15,832 nucleotides of DNA from JAGQOZ01 sp041399205. GTDB lineage: Bacteria > Planctomycetota > Planctomycetia > Pirellulales > Pirellulaceae. The notes under the pieces were generated by a model, which had not been told where the DNA came from, did no database searches, and worked only from the letters and a program-made list of their open reading frames with translations. The stretch is taken from NCBI GenBank assembly GCA_041399205.1, contig JAWKTK010000045.1, positions 1-15,832 of the forward strand. Reading direction: 5' to 3'. Both the position numbers and the translations under genes were made by a program. Shown here piece by piece: positions 13,686-15,832 of the stretch. Every line of letters begins with the position of its first letter. Position 1 is the stretch's first letter.

Positions 13686-14437
13686 AAACTACAAAACCCG
13701 AAGACCAACAACGCCGTCGTACCAATCAGCATGATTTTGGAGTGCAGCCCCATTCCTAACCAACGGTCCTTCAGCGTTCCGTTCCAATTGCGTTCCAAAT
13801 CCAAGATGACGGGAAAGCCAAGGCCGCCCACGATAATCAACGCGCTGATGGTCAAATTGACAACGGGGTCGGTGCGATACAGCGAAAGGCTGTCATCATG
13901 CAACGCAAAGCCAGCATTGCAAAACGCCGATATCGAATGAAACAACGCGTGCCATAGGGCAGTCGGAAACGGAAGCTGAAACAGAAACCGGACGGCCAAG
14001 ATCAGAAAACCGGCGCCTTCGCTCAAGGCCGTAATCAAGAGGACTCGGCGCAAGATCCAGCCCAAATCGGAATTCGTTCCACCACCCAAGGTTTCGCGAA
14101 TCACCAGTCGACTCCGCAAACTGGCACCTCGCCCAAAACTCAGCAACACAAATGTGGTGACCGTCATGATGCCAATGCCGCCCAATTGAATCAGCAGCAG
14201 AATGACGGCCTGCCCTAAAAACGAAAAGTCATTTTCCGTAGATCGAACGGCCAAACCGGTTACGCAGGCCGCGCTGGTCGACGTGAAGACGCTATCTAAC
14301 GCCGAAATCTTCATTGCCGAATTGGTTCGGCAAGCTGGGTGCAGCAAAGCCAAGCTGCCCAGCAGAATGAGTCCCGAGTACCAAATAAAGGAAGCTCGAG
14401 CCGGATATTTGACGATACGTCCAGATAATTTCGGCAT
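13658..14437 (-). CDS. TrkH/KtrB-type potassium channel subunit, N-terminal part (frameshifted gene)
   Basis: 259 residues from ATG 14437; about 250 belong to the real channel. It is an integral membrane protein with many hydrophobic helices, the first being FIWYSGLILLGSLALL. The first two selectivity-filter loops are visible: FTSTSAACVTGLAV (about 51-64) and HSISAFCNAGF (about 167-177). The VTGL form of the first loop is typical of KtrB-type proteins. GLGFPVILDL follows. After TALLVFGFCSF the frame goes into WDWNGTEC and stops. Adding one T to the run of five on this strand (bases 13684-13688) yields GFCSFLGLEWNG and joins the C-terminal part. It pairs with the RCK protein gene just downstream. 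A divergent PEP-CTERM gene starts 172 bases away. Confidence 0.88.
   Translation of the reverse strand: MPKLSGRIVKYPARASFIWYSGLILLGSLALLHPACRTNSAMKISALDSVFTSTSAACVTGLAVRSTENDFSFLGQAVILLLIQLGGIGIMTVTTFVLLSFGRGASLRSRLVIRETLGGGTNSDLGWILRRVLLITALSEGAGFLILAVRFLFQLPFPTALWHALFHSISAFCNAGFALHDDSLSLYRTDPVVNLTISALIIVGGLGFPVILDLERNWNGTLKDRWLGMGLHSKIMLIGTTALLVFGFCSFWDWNGTEC
13684..13688 (-). other. Frameshift site in the potassium channel gene
   Basis: On the minus strand the run TTTTT in GTAGTTTTTGGGAC is one base short of what the conserved protein requires. With six T it reads AGT TTT TTG GGA CTG GAA TGG. The homopolymer context makes a sequencing or assembly deletion, or replication slippage, the simplest explanation. 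A partly slippery sequence leaves transcriptional or translational slippage possible. Confidence 0.78.
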
Positions 14438-14540
14438 GAAACTAGTGCTAAACGGTTTGTGCAGGAGATCTCATACGGCGAGAGGATAGCAAAGTGAACG
14501 AATTCACGTAACCAACCATCGCCAGAAACGGAAAAAGTTG

Positions 14541-14568
14541 TTGTGCCGCCCGGGACGACCGCTAGAAT
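14541..14568 (+). promoter_or_regulatory. Candidate promoter of the discoidin-like PEP-CTERM gene
   Basis: TTGTGC (14541-14546) and TAGAAT (14563-14568) are 16 bases apart, about 40 bases before the ATG at 14610. An overlapping TTGTTG (14538-14543) gives a 19-base spacing. The -10 hexamer matches the consensus at five of six positions, the -35 less well. Confidence 0.4.
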
Positions 14569-14609
14569 GAACTCGATTTAATAGGAACGTCCTACTTCGA
14601 GGCGAAATT

Positions 14610-15782
14610 ATGTTGTTTTCTCACTTGGACCGCTACGTGACATCGCGACTAGTCTGTCTTCTGACCTGCCTGCCTTTTCTTGGAAGCAATTGTTCCGCAG
14701 GCGAAATTAAGCCGGTTTCCGTGATTGCAACCAGCGAATTTGGGGCGGTGGATTTTTTTGGGTTATCCGATGTCTTTGCCATCGACCTGATTGATGGCGG
14801 CGGATTGATTGACATTGACGGAACGCCCGACGACGCGTTGGACGATCTGCATGACTTTGACGCCTTCTGGAACAACGGCTGGCACAGCGGCGATTTTGAC
14901 GCTGGGCTGCCCGGCGGTACCGATGCAGACGGTGACCCGTTCACCGTGGCCCCGGTCGAAGACCAGATTCTAGAATTCAACTTAGGTCAACAAGCGGTCT
15001 TGTTTGATGCATACGTCTGGCAACAAAATCAAAATGGATTCGAATTTCCGCTGGCGCCGCTGCGAGGCGTTGACGAGATGGAAATTTTGATTTCCGAAGT
15101 AGCCTCGGGTGACAACTTTACGTCACTGGGAGTGTTTGCCTTGGAACCGGAGTTAGGAAATTCGGATGTGCCGGCGCAAGTACTGCGATTGGCCGACGAT
15201 CCCGTGATTGCTTGGCGAGTTCGCTTTGAAATCATTTCCGCTCTTTCCGGCGAACCCAACGAATTTGTGGGACTGGGTGAAGTTCGATTTCAAGGCGAAT
15301 ATCTGCCAACTCTGTTGGGTGACTTCGACGGCAGCGGAGCCCTGGACGTGGCCGATATCAATTTGCTTTCCGCCCAGGTCCGCTCAGAAAGCCCCGATCC
15401 TTCGTTCGACCTGAATTCCGACGGCAATGTAGATCAAGACGATCGAAATGTGTGGGTCGAGGACTTGGCCAATACGTATTTTGGCGACGCCAATCTGGAC
15501 GGCGAATTTAACAGCTCCGACTTTGTGGTCGTTTTCACCGCACAGCGATTTGAAGTGCAACAGCAAGCGAATTGGCAAGAAGGAGACTGGGACGGAGACG
15601 AACAATTTACCAGCAGCGATTTCGTTAAAGCATTCATCGGCGGTGGCTATGAACTGGGACCGCGTCCCAATGTGCAAGCGGTACCAGAGCCAGCGACTGG
15701 CCCAATGTGTTTAGCCTATTTGTTGTGGACACATGTGATTTGCGTTTGCCACAAGAGAAAACGAACGGTAACTCTTGTGTGA
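14610..15782 (+). CDS. PEP-CTERM protein with discoidin-like and dockerin-like domains
   Basis: 390 residues; the ATG at 14610 follows GAGG by seven bases. A signal peptide covers about residues 1-30 (SRLVCLLTCLPFLGSNCSAG). Residues about 35-230 look like a galactose-binding/F5-8C (discoidin-like) domain: IDGGGLIDIDGT, ILEFNLGQQAVL, VWQQNQN, LRGVDEMEILIS, AWRVRFEII and GLGEVRF. A dockerin-like module (237-353) has four calcium-loop motifs starting at 238, 267, 293 and 326; the last has Glu where Gly is usual. A PEP-CTERM signal follows (VPEPATGPM, a hydrophobic stretch, then HKRKR), with five extra residues TVTLV after the basic cluster. It is predicted to be exported, exosortase-processed and surface-bound. 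No catalytic residues are seen. Its module and architecture parallel the gene at 10382-12190. Confidence 0.88.
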   Translation: MLFSHLDRYVTSRLVCLLTCLPFLGSNCSAGEIKPVSVIATSEFGAVDFFGLSDVFAIDLIDGGGLIDIDGTPDDALDDLHDFDAFWNNGWHSGDFDAGLPGGTDADGDPFTVAPVEDQILEFNLGQQAVLFDAYVWQQNQNGFEFPLAPLRGVDEMEILISEVASGDNFTSLGVFALEPELGNSDVPAQVLRLADDPVIAWRVRFEIISALSGEPNEFVGLGEVRFQGEYLPTLLGDFDGSGALDVADINLLSAQVRSESPDPSFDLNSDGNVDQDDRNVWVEDLANTYFGDANLDGEFNSSDFVVVFTAQRFEVQQQANWQEGDWDGDEQFTSSDFVKAFIGGGYELGPRPNVQAVPEPATGPMCLAYLLWTHVICVCHKRKRTVTLV

Positions 15783-15794
15783 AACCGTTCGTTT
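15759..15794 (+). terminator. Inverted repeat overlapping the gene end, possible terminator
   Basis: AAACGAACGGT (15759-15769) pairs exactly with ACCGTTCGTTT (15784-15794) around a 14-base loop containing the TGA stop of the PEP-CTERM gene (15780-15782). There is no long T-run after it, only TTT at the stem end, so intrinsic termination is uncertain. It may instead stabilise the transcript end. Confidence 0.5.
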
Positions 15795-15832
15795 CCAATT
15801 TCCAATCTCGATGGCAACGTAGCCAAATCTAT

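Noticed and set aside
13684..13688. Programmed -1 frameshifting signal in the channel gene
   Set aside because: The run is not a complete slippery heptamer, no downstream pseudoknot is evident, and both parts are required for one channel, so a simple indel is more likely.

Overview
The window looks like a chromosomal segment of a planctomycete, most likely Pirellulales (Rhodopirellula/Blastopirellula-type). This is inferred from the mix of gene families: PEP-CTERM surface proteins with dockerin-like calcium repeats, LamG and discoidin-like domains, a Cys-rich secreted protein, an Arg/Asp-rich disordered protein, a bacterial deoxyhypusine-synthase homologue, weak or absent Shine-Dalgarno sequences on many genes, and moderate GC. 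No rRNA, tRNA, CRISPR array, transposase or phage gene was seen.

Layout. Positions 1-186 hold the 3' end of an unidentified plus-strand gene. Positions 187-465 are a short intergenic stretch with a degenerate repeat pair and a small palindrome. From 5672 down to 466 five genes lie on the minus strand: a SirB1/transglutaminase-like protein, then lutA-lutB-lutC (L-lactate oxidation to pyruvate), closely followed by a membrane-anchored PQQ-type beta-propeller protein. lutB is split by a one-base frameshift. After a 545-base spacer, a plus-strand gene (6218-7558) encodes a charged, disordered protein. A deoxyhypusine-synthase-like enzyme (7853-8938) runs on the minus strand, divergent from a secreted Cys-rich protein (9287-10033) that ends in a clear terminator.

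The right third holds two plus-strand PEP-CTERM proteins (10382-12190 and 14610-15782). They share one C-terminal calcium-binding module and flank a minus-strand potassium uptake pair, trkH/ktrB-type channel then trkA/ktrA-type regulator. The channel gene is also broken by a one-base frameshift, here in a run of five identical bases.

How it fits together. LutABC would feed lactate electrons into respiration. The Trk/Ktr pair would control potassium uptake. The PEP-CTERM and Cys-rich proteins are predicted to be exported. The deoxyhypusine-synthase homologue probably belongs to polyamine metabolism, because bacteria lack eIF5A. The two frameshifts hit conserved genes whose coding is intact on both sides, which suggests sequencing or assembly indels or very recent inactivation. 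No clearly new multi-gene system is visible. The most interesting items are the charged scaffold-like protein with a recurring W-x-x-(L/V)-A-x-x-L-G motif, the enzyme with an altered active site, and the shared surface-protein module.
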